A stretch of DNA of 64,000 nt from Euglena gracilis (Eukaryota; Euglenida; Euglenophyceae; Euglenales), in assembly GCA_039621445.1 (NCBI GenBank), contig CP154956.1, forward strand, positions 11,097,443 to 11,161,442, given 5' to 3'. The number at the start of each line of letters is the position of its first letter. Position 1 is the stretch's first letter. This document shows, one piece after another, positions 10,695 through 20,093 of this stretch. The notes below the pieces were generated by a model. That model saw only the letters and a program-made list of their open reading frames with translations, was not told where the DNA came from and did not search any database. Both the position numbers and the translations under genes were made by a program.

Positions 10695-11700
10695 TCATCC
10701 AAACCCTTCAATTTCACAAGAAATTGCTATTGTCACTTTGGACCTTTTGTGTGTGAAATAATTTTTTTCAGCAACGTCCTCACCGGGGGTACGACCAGGT
10801 TTCACCTCAAACTGGTATGAACCTTGACCCAAACGCCGTTTGACCTCACAAGGTCCCAACCAACGGCTTTTCAAGTTTGCTGGCAAATAGGATGGGCGCA
10901 AATACCAAATTTTCTGCCCTATGTCCAAAAATTGGTTTTTCAACCCTTTGACGGTTCAAAGCCTCGAAAAGTTGTGAATGAAGGGTGTTCAATTTTTCAG
11001 CGAATTTCGAATCCAACTCGGACACTCTTTTTAAAAAGTCTGAAGCTTCCTCCGCTTCGCGGGGGATGGGAAGAGGAAAACTGGCCAGTGGCATGTTTCG
11101 TCCGAAAACAATTTCATAGGTGGAAAAGCCACTTGGCCCAGGGAGCCGAATAAATCCAACCACCGAACCACCGCTTGAACATTTTCTTAGCCACCGCCTT
11201 AGCCGTATACCCTTTTATCCTATAGGATGCTACTACTGTCCAACCACTTAGGCGATCTGCACAAACCGCCATACAGTCAAATTCTTGCCCGTCAAATTTT
11301 ATACGGGGCGGAATGTTAAAGAGGTCGAGCGAAACGCTTGACCCCAAAAATGGTAGAATGATAGTGGGACGTAAAGGGCCCTTCAAAGAAAAAAGCGGAG
11401 GGCTGTGCGCTTGACAAATTTCGCACATTTTAGAAACAGAGAAAGTGATTTCCTTTGCCCCCACAAAATATGAAAAATGAAAATGTACTGTCATTTCCAA
11501 CCACAACCTTTCCCCACCCAAATGTCCCACGTGGGCGTGGTGCTCCCGGACAAAAGGTCCAGACACACAGGGACACACAAAAAACCTTGGAAAAATAGAG
11601 GTTGTCCTAAAGTTGAAAATTTTCTGGCCAATTTTTCGAATGTTATTTGTGTACGTCCTCCCAAATATCCTTAAAATATGCACACCGTGCATACAAAGTG
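10695..11700 (-). pseudogene. Ty3/gypsy integrase remnant
   Basis: The frame 11114-11692 holds an HHAHVGHLGGERL...CEICQ zinc-binding block and the first part of the DDE core (SVSLDLFNIPP...CMAVCADRLSGW, with the first acidic residue). The frame 10846-11163 has a GFSTYEIVFGR block and a coiled stretch. The frame 10695-10943 has the C-terminal WLGPCEVKRRLGQGSYQFEVKPGR block. The segment bearing the second and third catalytic acids is not intact. The three pieces lie in different frames. Confidence 0.7.
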
Positions 11701-12179
11701 GACCAATCCCGGTGAATCACAGGTTCCTTGGACAAATTTTTGTCGCCCCCTTGATTTTCAGGGCCATCAAGGGGAAAATGCTGCCCGGGAAAGTTTTCGT
11801 CTCCCCCCTTCCTCCATTTCATTGCCAATGGTACCCACAGGGGAGATCATTTTTTCCAACACTGAAATCTGCCTTGAAAAAAAAAATCAACTACTTCACC
11901 TTTTTTGTGCAAGCGAACAACCATGCAAGCCCGTTCCTTTATTTCTCGTTCTCCAAAAACTCAGCCATTTTCCTTTCATCATCCTTCGACCCATGCCATG
12001 AAACGTCCCAAAAACTTTGTGATGCGGGGTAAGCCCACCTTGTAATGAAATCTGCGGGTAGGTGTTGCTTACCGGGTTAATACGCTACATTTAGCAAAAA
12101 TTTGCTAAGCTATTGGTGCCACCGTGCCCTTCGGCTTGACGGTCTTGCCCGGTCTGCAAGAGTCTCAGTGACCCAAGGC

Positions 12180-12365
12180 TCAAGGACCTTGTGGTCCGTC
12201 AAAACAAGGGCCGGTTGTAGGCATATCCACCCTGCCCATTTTTGAGGGGAATACGACCGCGTACGCCTCCTTATCTCTAATATCCCAAGTTTTCTCTTGG
12301 GAGGGGGTCAGTTTCCGTGATATGAATGCCACGGGAACCGTTTTCCCTTCCAATGGCTTATTCCT
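12180..12365 (-). pseudogene. Ty3/gypsy RNase H remnant
   Basis: A minus-strand stretch reads PVAFISRKLTPSQEKTW followed by RDKEAYAVV. This is the characteristic tether/RNase H block of Ty3/gypsy elements. It lies in the expected place between RT and integrase. Flanking sequence soon runs into stops. Confidence 0.65.
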
Positions 12366-12589
12366 TGCTTAACTCCACACCACCAACGTGAAGTTGTTCC
12401 AAAACTGCACCAATTCACCTACCTTAAGCATTCACCTTCAAAATAAAAGGTCGGTCGGGGTCGGGGTCGACAACTGGTAACGACAACCCTTAACCAACGC
12501 CTTTTTTGTTCCCTCAAAAGATTTACTACTTTCATCGTCCCACTTAACCGGTACTTTGGAAACGGCCTTGCCCTCCGCACGACCAACCC

Positions 12590-13430
12590 GAAGTTTGTCT
12601 TGGAGGGGGGCTGCCAACTCTTAAAATTTTCCAATGTAGGAAGAATAATAGTTGGCAAAACTACAAAATGCACGAAAACCGGTAATAGTGTGGGGAAGCT
12701 CCCATTTTTCCACGGCCAACAATTTGCCGGGGGAAGGCTTCCCAAGGCCGACAGTCAAAATATGGCCCAAAAGCTCAACCTCCTTTTGGAAAAATCTGCA
12801 CTTCGAAAATCTGGCTACCCACTGTTTCTCACGGAGTAAGTCCAAAATGATGCGAATTTCAGAATCGTGCCTTCTCAAAAGTTGTTCAGTGCCCTAATTC
12901 TCTTGGGGGGCACCAATGAGAATATTGTTGATATAGCCATCGGCGACTTCTCGTGCGGGGCAATTGTCACCTCCAACTTCGTTTTGACAATATTGTGCAC
13001 CGTGTTTCCAACCCATTTCTACCACCTTCCATTTCACCGTACCTTGGGGGGTGCAGGTGGCGGTAATTTGCCTTGAATCGGGGTGGAGGGGCATTTGATG
13101 AAAAGAATCCACCAAATCATTTGTGGAAAAAGTGTGTTTTTTTGCCTTAGCGAATCAAAGGCTCCTACACCCGGGGTAAAGGGTATGCATGCATTGGGAA
13201 TTCATGTAGCGGGCATCAACCACCCCCCTCCATTTTTGGTGTAAGGGCTGTGGGGGGAACATCAACTTTTTTCCACGGGAAACGAGGGCATACCACATGG
13301 ACCCTCACAAGGCTCCACCTTACCTAGCCTTACCCATTCCGTGGTTATTGCCTTCATTGCATCCAACCTTTCACCCATGAGTTGCATTTTTTTGCTTTTT
13401 TTGGTTGAGCACCCGTCTTCAAAAAAATCA
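12590..13430 (-). pseudogene. Ty3/gypsy reverse transcriptase remnant
   Basis: Three frames carry RT blocks in order: an N-terminal block (RGPHCEALIFLKTGAQPKKAKK, in the frame ending at 13354), a DSFHQMPLHPDSRQITA...YINNILIG block (12894-13115, where the catalytic YxDD is replaced by YINN), and a KCRFFQKEVELLGHILT...PSPGKLLAVEKWELP thumb block (12621-12878). Order and spacing fit Ty3/gypsy. Frameshifts and the changed active site make it inactive. Confidence 0.7.
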
Positions 13431-14269
13431 GGGCCTCACAATGCGGTCCTCTCACTTTGGGCTTCACCTCATCCCCAAAAACCAAATCTTTGCAATCTTC
13501 AAAAGTCTTTTGGCGCAACTCATCGACCAAAGGTTGGAACCTCCCCCACTGACTCGCCTCCGAGTGAGTGGAAATTATCCTGATTTCGTTAGTTCCACCT
13601 TTAACTGATTCCTTTAACCGTTCACACACCTCTAATAATTCATCCTCACTATCTCCGACAAAACTTGTGATGTGAAACTGAAATTTTTCCACCTCCTACA
13701 CTTGCCCAAATCAATTTTCGGGTCTTGAATCAAACACGTCGGATTTTGTGCCTTTGGAAAAATGGGCAAGCTGAAAATTTTGGTCGATAGGCTGTTGAAC
13801 CCATTTTCTCTTCCCTTTCTTCGAACGGTGGAAAGAATTTTGCACAAATACATCATTTTTCACTTTTCGTGAAATGTTTTGGGAAAATATTTCGCTTCTG
13901 AACCGGGGGGTGGTGTCTGTGACATCCGTTTGAACCCTCCGCTCAGGTTCCTCCTCAACCAAAAAAAAATGAGCAACATCAATTTCCTTCAAAGGCCAAC
14001 TCCGTATGTGCCGCACTCCGTCGTTGTCGGCAAAAAGTCCATTTTCATGGGGGAACACTCCCAATTTATTTTACACATCCATGGAAACATCAAAATCAGG
14101 TCAACGTGAATTTCTGCCTCGTGCAAAATTCCACAAAGTTCCAGGGGGTGTTTTCCGCAATCCCCTTTTTTTGTGCCAAAAATTTCAATTTTAGCTCCAG
14201 CTCATGCTCCCCACCAGGTAGTTAATCACTTTTCATGGTGATTAACCTCAAAGGTTCATTTGCGGGGAC

Positions 14270-14345
14270 CATCACTTTTTCAAAAAGTCCCCACCTCACC
14301 AAATTTGTTTGGGCACACGTGTCGGCCAAAGCCTTCAAAATTTTG
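14270..14345 (-). pseudogene. retropepsin-like active-site remnant
   Basis: On the minus strand a short open stretch reads ALADTCAQTNLV. It resembles the DTGA(Q)xNLI active-site loop of retroelement aspartic proteases, with Gly changed to Cys. It sits upstream of RT as expected for Ty3/gypsy pol. Too little is open to be sure. Confidence 0.4.
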
Positions 14346-14589
14346 TGTGAACCATCGGGTGCCGTAACATGAACTGTCTTCAACAATTGCGTTGGATCTG
14401 ATTTCTTTGGTTAATTGACCGAATTCTAAAAATTTCACTGTTTGAGTCGCTTAGGGTCCAAAACATTTTGTTTTTCGTGCAGGCACAAATGTGGTCGGTC
14501 ATTGGTCATTAGTGTGGGGGTACCCTGGGGGTTCAACACCGAACCCTCCCCCTTTGGAATATGCCTCTCCTCCCTTGCGTTTCCCTTCC

Positions 14590-15261
14590 ACCAAAAGTTT
14601 GACCAAAATGTCAGGGACTCGACTCGACCTTTTTATTGAGAGTCACTCCATAATTGTTTCCACCCAAACGGTGAATTTGTCTTTTGGTACTGGGGATGGT
14701 GAACTCACACCAAATACCCGGAACAAACGGTTTTGCAACCCCTCCACCATTCCCCCGGAATGGTGTTCTGCTGCTGCCCCGTCACCGTCTCCAGCGCCTG
14801 CTGCTCCTCCACTCTTCTCCATTTCAGGTTTCTTCCTTGAGCTTCCTGGTAACGCTGCTGGACAGTTTGGTTCCATGTTGGTTGCTCCAGCGCCAGCTGG
14901 AACTCCATCTTCTCCAGCTTCTGCCGCCTTCACCGGGGTTCTTGGTTGCTCAGCTGGGCCACCGGACACCAGGTATGTTGCATCTTTCATGGAAATCAGA
15001 ATTTTCTTCCTCCGCTGTTATATATCGTCTGAATTAACCTTCCTCCTCTGTATTGATTGGCCGATGTGGTGAACGTTGTTGAACTCGTAGAGATGAAATT
15101 CTGCATCCTTGAGGTCGAAGGGCAGAATTAAGAGTCAGCAAACTCCGGCAACAAAAAGCAGTAAGAAGCACCCCCCGCGCACACACAAGCACACCAGAAC
15201 AGAGCAGCCGGCAGGGAAAGCAGGACCTCGCCGTCTCGCGGTGTAGAGCCCGAGTGGTCAC
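14590..15261 (-). mobile_element. DIRS family I 5' end, copy G (truncated)
   Basis: On the minus strand the sequence starts at 15261 with the family I left terminus (gaccactcgggctc..., compare gaccattcgggctc... at 19858 and 25107). The family I ITR (about 15120-15230), a leader and a short gag-like coding stretch (frame 14990-14643) follow. It stops near 14.6 kb at the Ty3/gypsy remnant. The first base past the terminus, 15262, is family II DNA, so this copy too was inserted into family II. Confidence 0.7.
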
Positions 15262-15424
15262 CCCTCTTCACCAGAGGGGCAGGAGTTCATTTAATCAAAA
15301 AATTGGGCCTTTCTGCCAAAGAAGTTTGTGAAATTTGTCAGTGGAAGGGGGTGGAGGCTTTCGCAGCCCTTTATCAAAGACTTGGTGCCCAAGGTGCTTT
15401 GTAGAATGCCCTGGCCCCGTTTTC
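15262..15424 (+). pseudogene. family II tyrosine recombinase C-terminal fragment, copy E
   Basis: In plus orientation the sequence matches the end of the copy B recombinase: a damaged THSTRGAG block near 15265-15285, then a KEVCEIxQWKGVEAF block, with an in-frame stop after GAQGAL. Relative to copy B, about 55 bp are deleted just before the ICR, removing its left half. The remaining right half merges at about 15424-15490 into the inverted right ITR of copy B. Confidence 0.6.
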
Positions 15425-15487
15425 GTACTCGCTCGAGGCAGACCGAGAAGGGAGGAAGGGACACCGAGGGCGAAGCACAAAGACATT

Positions 15488-15575
15488 GTGAGGCCATGCC
15501 TTGCTCGCCGGCGGTTTGTTGTGTGATTGTTTTGGTGCGCTGGGTTAGGAGGTCCCGCTTAGTGCCGCCTCGCCG
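15488..15575 (-). repeat. right inverted terminal repeat of copy B
   Basis: About 88 bp here match, in inverted orientation, the left ITR at about 24797-24890 (shared landmarks: TTGCTCGCCGGCGGTTTGTT, GCGCTGGGTTAGGAGGTCCC, CGCTTAGTGCC). DIRS elements carry such inverted terminal repeats. Confidence 0.8.
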
Positions 15576-15723
15576 GCGTTGGCTGCATTGTCGCCGACGT
15601 GGCGACCGTGGCGCTGCCTCTTTGCCTGGGGGGGGGGTCCCCCACACCTCCCCCCCTGGCCCCCATCTTCTGATCGAGGGCGTTTGAAGACAAATTTTCT
15701 TATATGGGTGGGGGTGTCGGGCT

Positions 15724-15836
15724 CACAATGTCTTTGTGCTTCGCCCTCGGTGTCCCTTCCTCCCTTCTCGGTCTGCCTCGAGGGAGTACGAGACACCTCG
15801 GGCTCCGCACTTTGCCATTGTGAGGCCAGATTGTGC
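15724..15836 (-). repeat. internal complementary region (ICR) of copy B
   Basis: One half matches the right end at 15424-15490 in inverted orientation and the other half matches the left end at about 24885-24919. The two halves meet at gtactc/gagac, the predicted circle junction. In DIRS replication the ICR lets linear cDNA ends be joined into a circle, the substrate of the recombinase. Confidence 0.8.
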
Positions 15837-15839
15837 ACT

Positions 15840-16870
15840 GAAAAAAGGGGGGCCAGGGCACTCTCCAAAGCACCTTGTGCACCAAGTCTTTGGTAATGGG
15901 CTGTGAAAGCCTCTACCCCCTTCCACTGACCAATTTCACAAACTTCTTGAGCAGAAAGGCCCAAATTTTTGAGTAAACCAACCCCTGCCCCTCTGGTGGA
16001 GTGGGGTCCCCAAACCTGGGGGGGGTACGCCCTGCTGGGCCAAAAAGCGTTTGGTTCTCGAAGCATTGGTATCTGTCTTAATGGCTTTATAGGGGGGTGT
16101 TAACGTAATTAGAAGGGGGCCCCCAGGTTTCACAAGGAAACGTGTTGCTGTCACATAAGACATCATCAAATGAAAGGGACTGATTTGGGGGCACTGGGGA
16201 ATAGACAAAACTCTCTCCCACTTATGGAGTTTTTGCCCTTTACGTTTAATTTTGATGTAGGGTGCCCCCCCCAACACACTGGTGGTTCTTTGGACCTGTG
16301 CCAAATCAGAACTTCTGTATAAACAGAGGATGCGTGAACAGAAAATGAGTTGTGTACGTAATGTACACATATTAGAGGGCAGGGGGGACTGTGCCAGCCC
16401 CAGGAGGGTTGGGGGGGGCACCATATTTCTCCAGGTTTTGGTTCCAAAGCCTTTTATAAGGTGCCAACATGGCATGGAACTTCAGGCCACCAAAGCCAGG
16501 GATCAAAAGCATAGCACTGTGTGCATTGCGTGCTTGGGCCTTTGAAAATTGGAACAGTTGAATTAAAGCGTCAACCACTTGGTCAGTGGTGGCTTCAGGG
16601 GGGGGTACCCCCATTTTGTCCAAAATTACCCATAAAAGCGTAAAGGCGCTTTGATAACGCTTTAAGCTGGGGTTTCTTCCCAGGAAATCGTTAATGGTTG
16701 TATTTTGTATTTGTTTCCCCTCCAGAATTTGCCTGAGCAAATCATGCAAAGGAGGGGCCACCTGGGGGGTGGCATTTTTTCCCCCCTGCAATTGGTGAAC
16801 ATACCCATGTAGGGGGTGATTTTCAGGCAGGGGGTCCCTGGAACTTTCATTTTTATTAACTGGGGCCGCC
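15840..16870 (-). pseudogene. tyrosine recombinase, DIRS copy B
   Basis: The N-terminal core-binding part lies in the frame 16372-16872. The catalytic part begins in the frame 15936-16475 with an LYRSSDLAQVQ box (catalytic Arg) and passes to the frame 15545-16066 with HSTRGAG (His-x-x-Arg) and FTAHYQRLG (nucleophile Tyr). The reading frame then crosses the ICR and ends in a basic KRPR/AKRQRHGR tail. At least two frame changes separate the parts, so it is inactive as written. It would integrate circular cDNA without target duplication. Confidence 0.7.
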
Positions 16871-17135
16871 ATGTGGCTGAATCCCAGTAAGGGGTGACCA
16901 TCAAAACTTTGGCCCGTGGAAACATTTTTAATCTGGGGAGAATTTTTGGATTACAGACCAAGGGGGGGGTTTGCATAAAGATCCCCGATGTTGTCCAGTG
17001 GACATTGTAATGCATCTACTGCTGTGGCTCCCCAGTGGGGCCACCTGGCCACAAATTGTGGTATTTTTTTGTTGTCTGGTGAGGCAAAAAGGTCTGTTTT
17101 TAGGCTGATGTAATTTTTGAACTGCTGCCTCAGCC
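16662..17135 (-). pseudogene. DAM-like methylase domain, DIRS copy B
   Basis: Downstream of RNase H the minus strand encodes a WPHWGATAVDALQCPLDN segment followed by YANPP. The tryptophan expected after NPP (NPPW in copies A and C) is displaced by a one-base change in the C run, after which the domain continues in the frame 16662-17015. NPPW-type motifs are the catalytic loop of N6-adenine methylases, a known extra domain of DIRS pol. Confidence 0.6.
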
Positions 17136-17136
17136 A

Positions 17137-17562
17137 CTAAAAATGTTGGGGGTCCAGTGAGTAATAACCCCTGTCCATTTCCCACCTGCTTATGGGGTCT
17201 GCCAGGCAGTCTTTGGAGGGGACCCACTTTACTTGCAGGTTTACGTTGTGTTCCATGCACCATTTGAAGAAGGGTCTTAGCATGGAATTGAAAGGGTCCA
17301 TTCTGCCCGCCCCCCCCCCTTTTGTTAAGTAATAGTAAATTACTTGATTGTCCACGGATAGGGACACAGTTTCCCCCGGCTGGCGGAGGCTTTGTACTGT
17401 GCTTATTGCTGCACCTAATTCTTGACATTTATGTGCAAAATGGAGTTTTCCCTCCAATATTCTTGCACAATTTTGCCTCTTCGAATGTCCAGCCCCCCCA
17501 GGCATGGGTACTGCTGTCTGAGCGCATCTCCCTGGTTGCATTTTGGGGGAAGGGTCTACCAC
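17137..17562 (-). pseudogene. RNase H domain, DIRS copy B
   Basis: The frame contains SVDNQVIYYYLTKGG and LQVKWVPSKDCLADPISRW blocks. The first acidic motif (RSDSSTHAWGGW) lies in the overlapping RT frame that ends at 17429, so RT and RNase H are separated by a frame change. Same order and near-identical wording as copy F. Confidence 0.7.
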
Positions 17563-18570
17563 CCCAGGTGTCCAGCAGAATTTTTATTTCCTTTAATTGG
17601 TCCTTTATTCTTTGGGAAATGGGATGTTTTGAGTCCCAGGAGGCTGTGGAATTTTCCACTAAAAAACTTGCCAGGGCATCGGTAAATGCCCTTAGAAAGG
17701 GCAGAGCCATTAGATTGCATCTGATTTGGTCCAAAATGGCAGCCAGTTGTCTTTTTGACATGTAATCTTTTTTCACCATTTTTCCCAGCTCCTTTTTTAC
17801 TGTTTTTATTTTCTGGGGGGGCACCTGTAATTTTCCCTCTTGGAAGTTTAGCTGAAATCCAAGATGATTGACGATTTGGGTGGGCTGCAGGGTGGACTTT
17901 TTCACATTGATTTTGAATCCTGATTTGATTAAATCCCTGACCACTGTGTTCAGGTGATTTTGTAAGATGATTTGTGGTGGGGCCGCCAGTAAAATGTCGT
18001 CCAGGTAAGTAAATACCTGGATGCCCCTTTTCCTCCACAGTTTTTCGAATGTCTTCATTACTGACATGAAAATTTGGGGCATTACATTCAGGCCAAAACA
18101 GCCTGCCTGGAATTCCCACGTCTGTCCCCCCACCTGATGCCTTAAAAATGGCCTTATGCCTGGACTTACTGGAATATGAAAATAGGCATCCTTCAGGTCT
18201 ATTTTTGCTGCCCAGTGGCCTTTTTCCAAAATTGGAAAAATGTGCTGGATGTGATCCAGCTTGAAAGGTTTCACTTGGAACCTTTGATTTATTTATCTGC
18301 AATCGCTTATTAATCTCCATTTTGTCTGCCCCCCCCTCTGGTTTTGAAATCAGAACCCAGGGGATCAGGTGCTGGGTGGTTGAATCCCTCACCCTCTTTA
18401 TGTATCCAGATTTTTCGTAATCCACCAGTGTTTTTTCTGCTTGGGGTAAGGTTAAATTTGCCCTGATTTTTGGGTGGGTGGACAATTTTGGTAGGCAGAC
18501 CCAGGGGGGTTGAATGCCATCCCTGATGAGTTGACATGTTGTTGGGGGGGCATTTTTTGCCCACCATTTC
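17429..18570 (-). pseudogene. reverse transcriptase, DIRS copy B
   Basis: The 281-codon frame 17429-18274 contains motif A (AKIDLKDAYFHIPV), QTWEFQAGCFGLN, motif C (YLDDILLAAPP) and the thumb/connection, running into the start of RNase H (SDSSTHAWGG). The RT N-terminal part lies upstream in the frame 17556-18572. That second frame stays open for 338 codons across most of the polymerase. Slight changes from copy F show independent decay. Confidence 0.8.
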
Positions 18571-19857
18571 AAGATTCTTTGCAGCCTTTGATGGAGGGGG
18601 TGTCTCCCATTTTTCTTCCAAGGAATTTATTTCCTGGATAAGATGATTTTTGGGGGGGGGCTGGGCTGGAGATGTTGGACATTTTTAGGCTTTTTTGCAA
18701 CCTTTGATGGAGGGGGGTGTCTCCCCATATTTCCTCCATTGAATTTATTTTCTGAGTAAGATGATTCTGGGGGGTCTGGGCTGGGTGTGTTGGACATTGC
18801 ACCCTTAGGTCCCCTAGGGCTTGGGCCCTTGGAAAAAGAAATCCTTTCTGGGGGGATGTGCATGCACTCTCTCCCTCTCTGCTCACCTCTCTGGATGATC
18901 TTGTTGTTGGAAGACACACCATAGGGCTTAATGTCCCTGTTTGGCCTATCTGGTCTTCTCCATGTTGATGTGGTTGGTTGATATACCATAGGGGGGCCTC
19001 TGTGGGTCCCCCCGTTGATTGATTGATCGGGAATTGAGAAATAAATGTTGGAGGGGTTTCTGCCCCTCCCTCCAAAAGGGCCACTGTGGGTCCCTTTGCC
19101 CCTGGGGGCTGGGTCCTTGAAAGGGCCACTGTGGGTCCCTTTTCCTCCTGGGGCTGGGTCATTGAAAGGGCCACTGTGGGTCCCTTTATCCACCATTGTT
19201 GGCAGAGGGCCACTGTGGGTCCCACGGGGGATTTCTCCAGCAGCATCCTTAGCTTCTTGGTGGCCACTGGCGGGTCCACCCTGCTGGTTCTTTAGCTTCT
19301 TGGTGGCCACTGTGGGTCCACCCTGCTGGTCTCCAAGGTTTCCATGTATAAATTTTTTTCCATAATCCATCTTGTGGTCTTCCAGGCCTTGATTTCTTCT
19401 TGGCCTCCAGCCCCATTAGAAATCTGGGGGGGCTGCTGTGGCCCCCCGTTGTCCCCTTGAGAGGGGCTGTTGTGATAGATGAATTGGGGGTGTTGGACAG
19501 ACCTTTTCTGCCCCTTCCTGAGGGGATTTCCTTGTGAAACTGGCCCCCATGGCACCTGTGGTGTTGACCTCCTTGGCCTTGATTCCATCTCCCCATCATC
19601 TGGCCAATTTGTGCCCAGGTTGCTGGGCACCTTTGGGGGAGATGCCCCTGATGTGTGGGCTTTGATTGTCCAATTGTGAAGCATTTTGGGCCCCCATGCC
19701 CCAGTCTTTGCCCGCCAAGGGGCTTCTGTCTTCTGGGCCTCCTGGCCACAGTGGTCCAGGGACCGTGGCCGTCACTGGGGGGGGGTTTGGGCTGTGACAT
19801 TTCTGGGGTGGGGGGCTGGGTGGGAAGAACGGCCACGGTTTGCCACGTGTTGACCGC
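18569..19857 (-). pseudogene. gag-like region, DIRS copy B
   Basis: Overlapping minus-strand frames (18569-19279, 18627-19370, 19249-19863) cover a Pro/Gly-rich gag-like product with the same GGCCACTGTGGGTCC tandem repeats (about 19070-19320) as copy F, and an N-terminal DGHGPWTTVARRPRRQK motif. That motif (GHGPWTxVxRxxRQ) recurs in the gag of family I. The insertion of element A at 19857/24546 separates this region from its leader and left ITR. Confidence 0.5.
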
Positions 19858-19886
19858 GACCATTCGGGCTCCGCACTGCGAGATGG

Positions 19887-19979
19887 TGAGGTCCTGCTTT
19901 CTTTGCCGGCTGTTCTGTTCTGGTGTGTTTGTGCGTGCGCGGGGGGTGCTTCTTACTGCTTTTTGTTGCCGGAGTTGGC
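19887..19979 (+). repeat. left inverted terminal repeat of element A
   Basis: Matches 24390-24482 in inverted orientation with few differences (landmarks TTTGCCGGCTGTTCTGTTCT, GCGCGGGGGGTGCTTCTTAC). Confidence 0.88.
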
Positions 19980-20093
19980 TGATTCCTATTTCTGCCCTTC
20001 GACCTCAAGGAGAAAGAATTTCAACACTACGAGTGCGGTCAATACTGAAGACAAAGACATTCAAAAAATCAAACACGTGTTCAACGGAATTCA

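Larger units (their letters stand above)
10640..14420 (-). mobile_element. decayed Ty3/gypsy-type LTR retrotransposon (pol)
   Basis: On the minus strand the order protease-like (about 14.3 kb), RT (13.4-12.6 kb), RNase H (12.36-12.18 kb), integrase (11.7-10.7 kb) is that of Ty3/gypsy pol. Every domain is broken by frameshifts or stops, and key residues have changed (an aspartic protease motif DTCA instead of DTGA, and YINN where RT should read YxDD). Its 5' side near 14.5-14.6 kb abuts a family I DIRS 5' end in the same orientation. LTRs were not identified. Confidence 0.7.

Noticed and set aside
17556-18572. 338-codon minus-strand frame as a separate protein
   Set aside because: Apart from the RT N-terminal part, it overlaps the RT of copy B in a shifted frame. 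I treat it as an open shadow frame and discuss it only as a finding.
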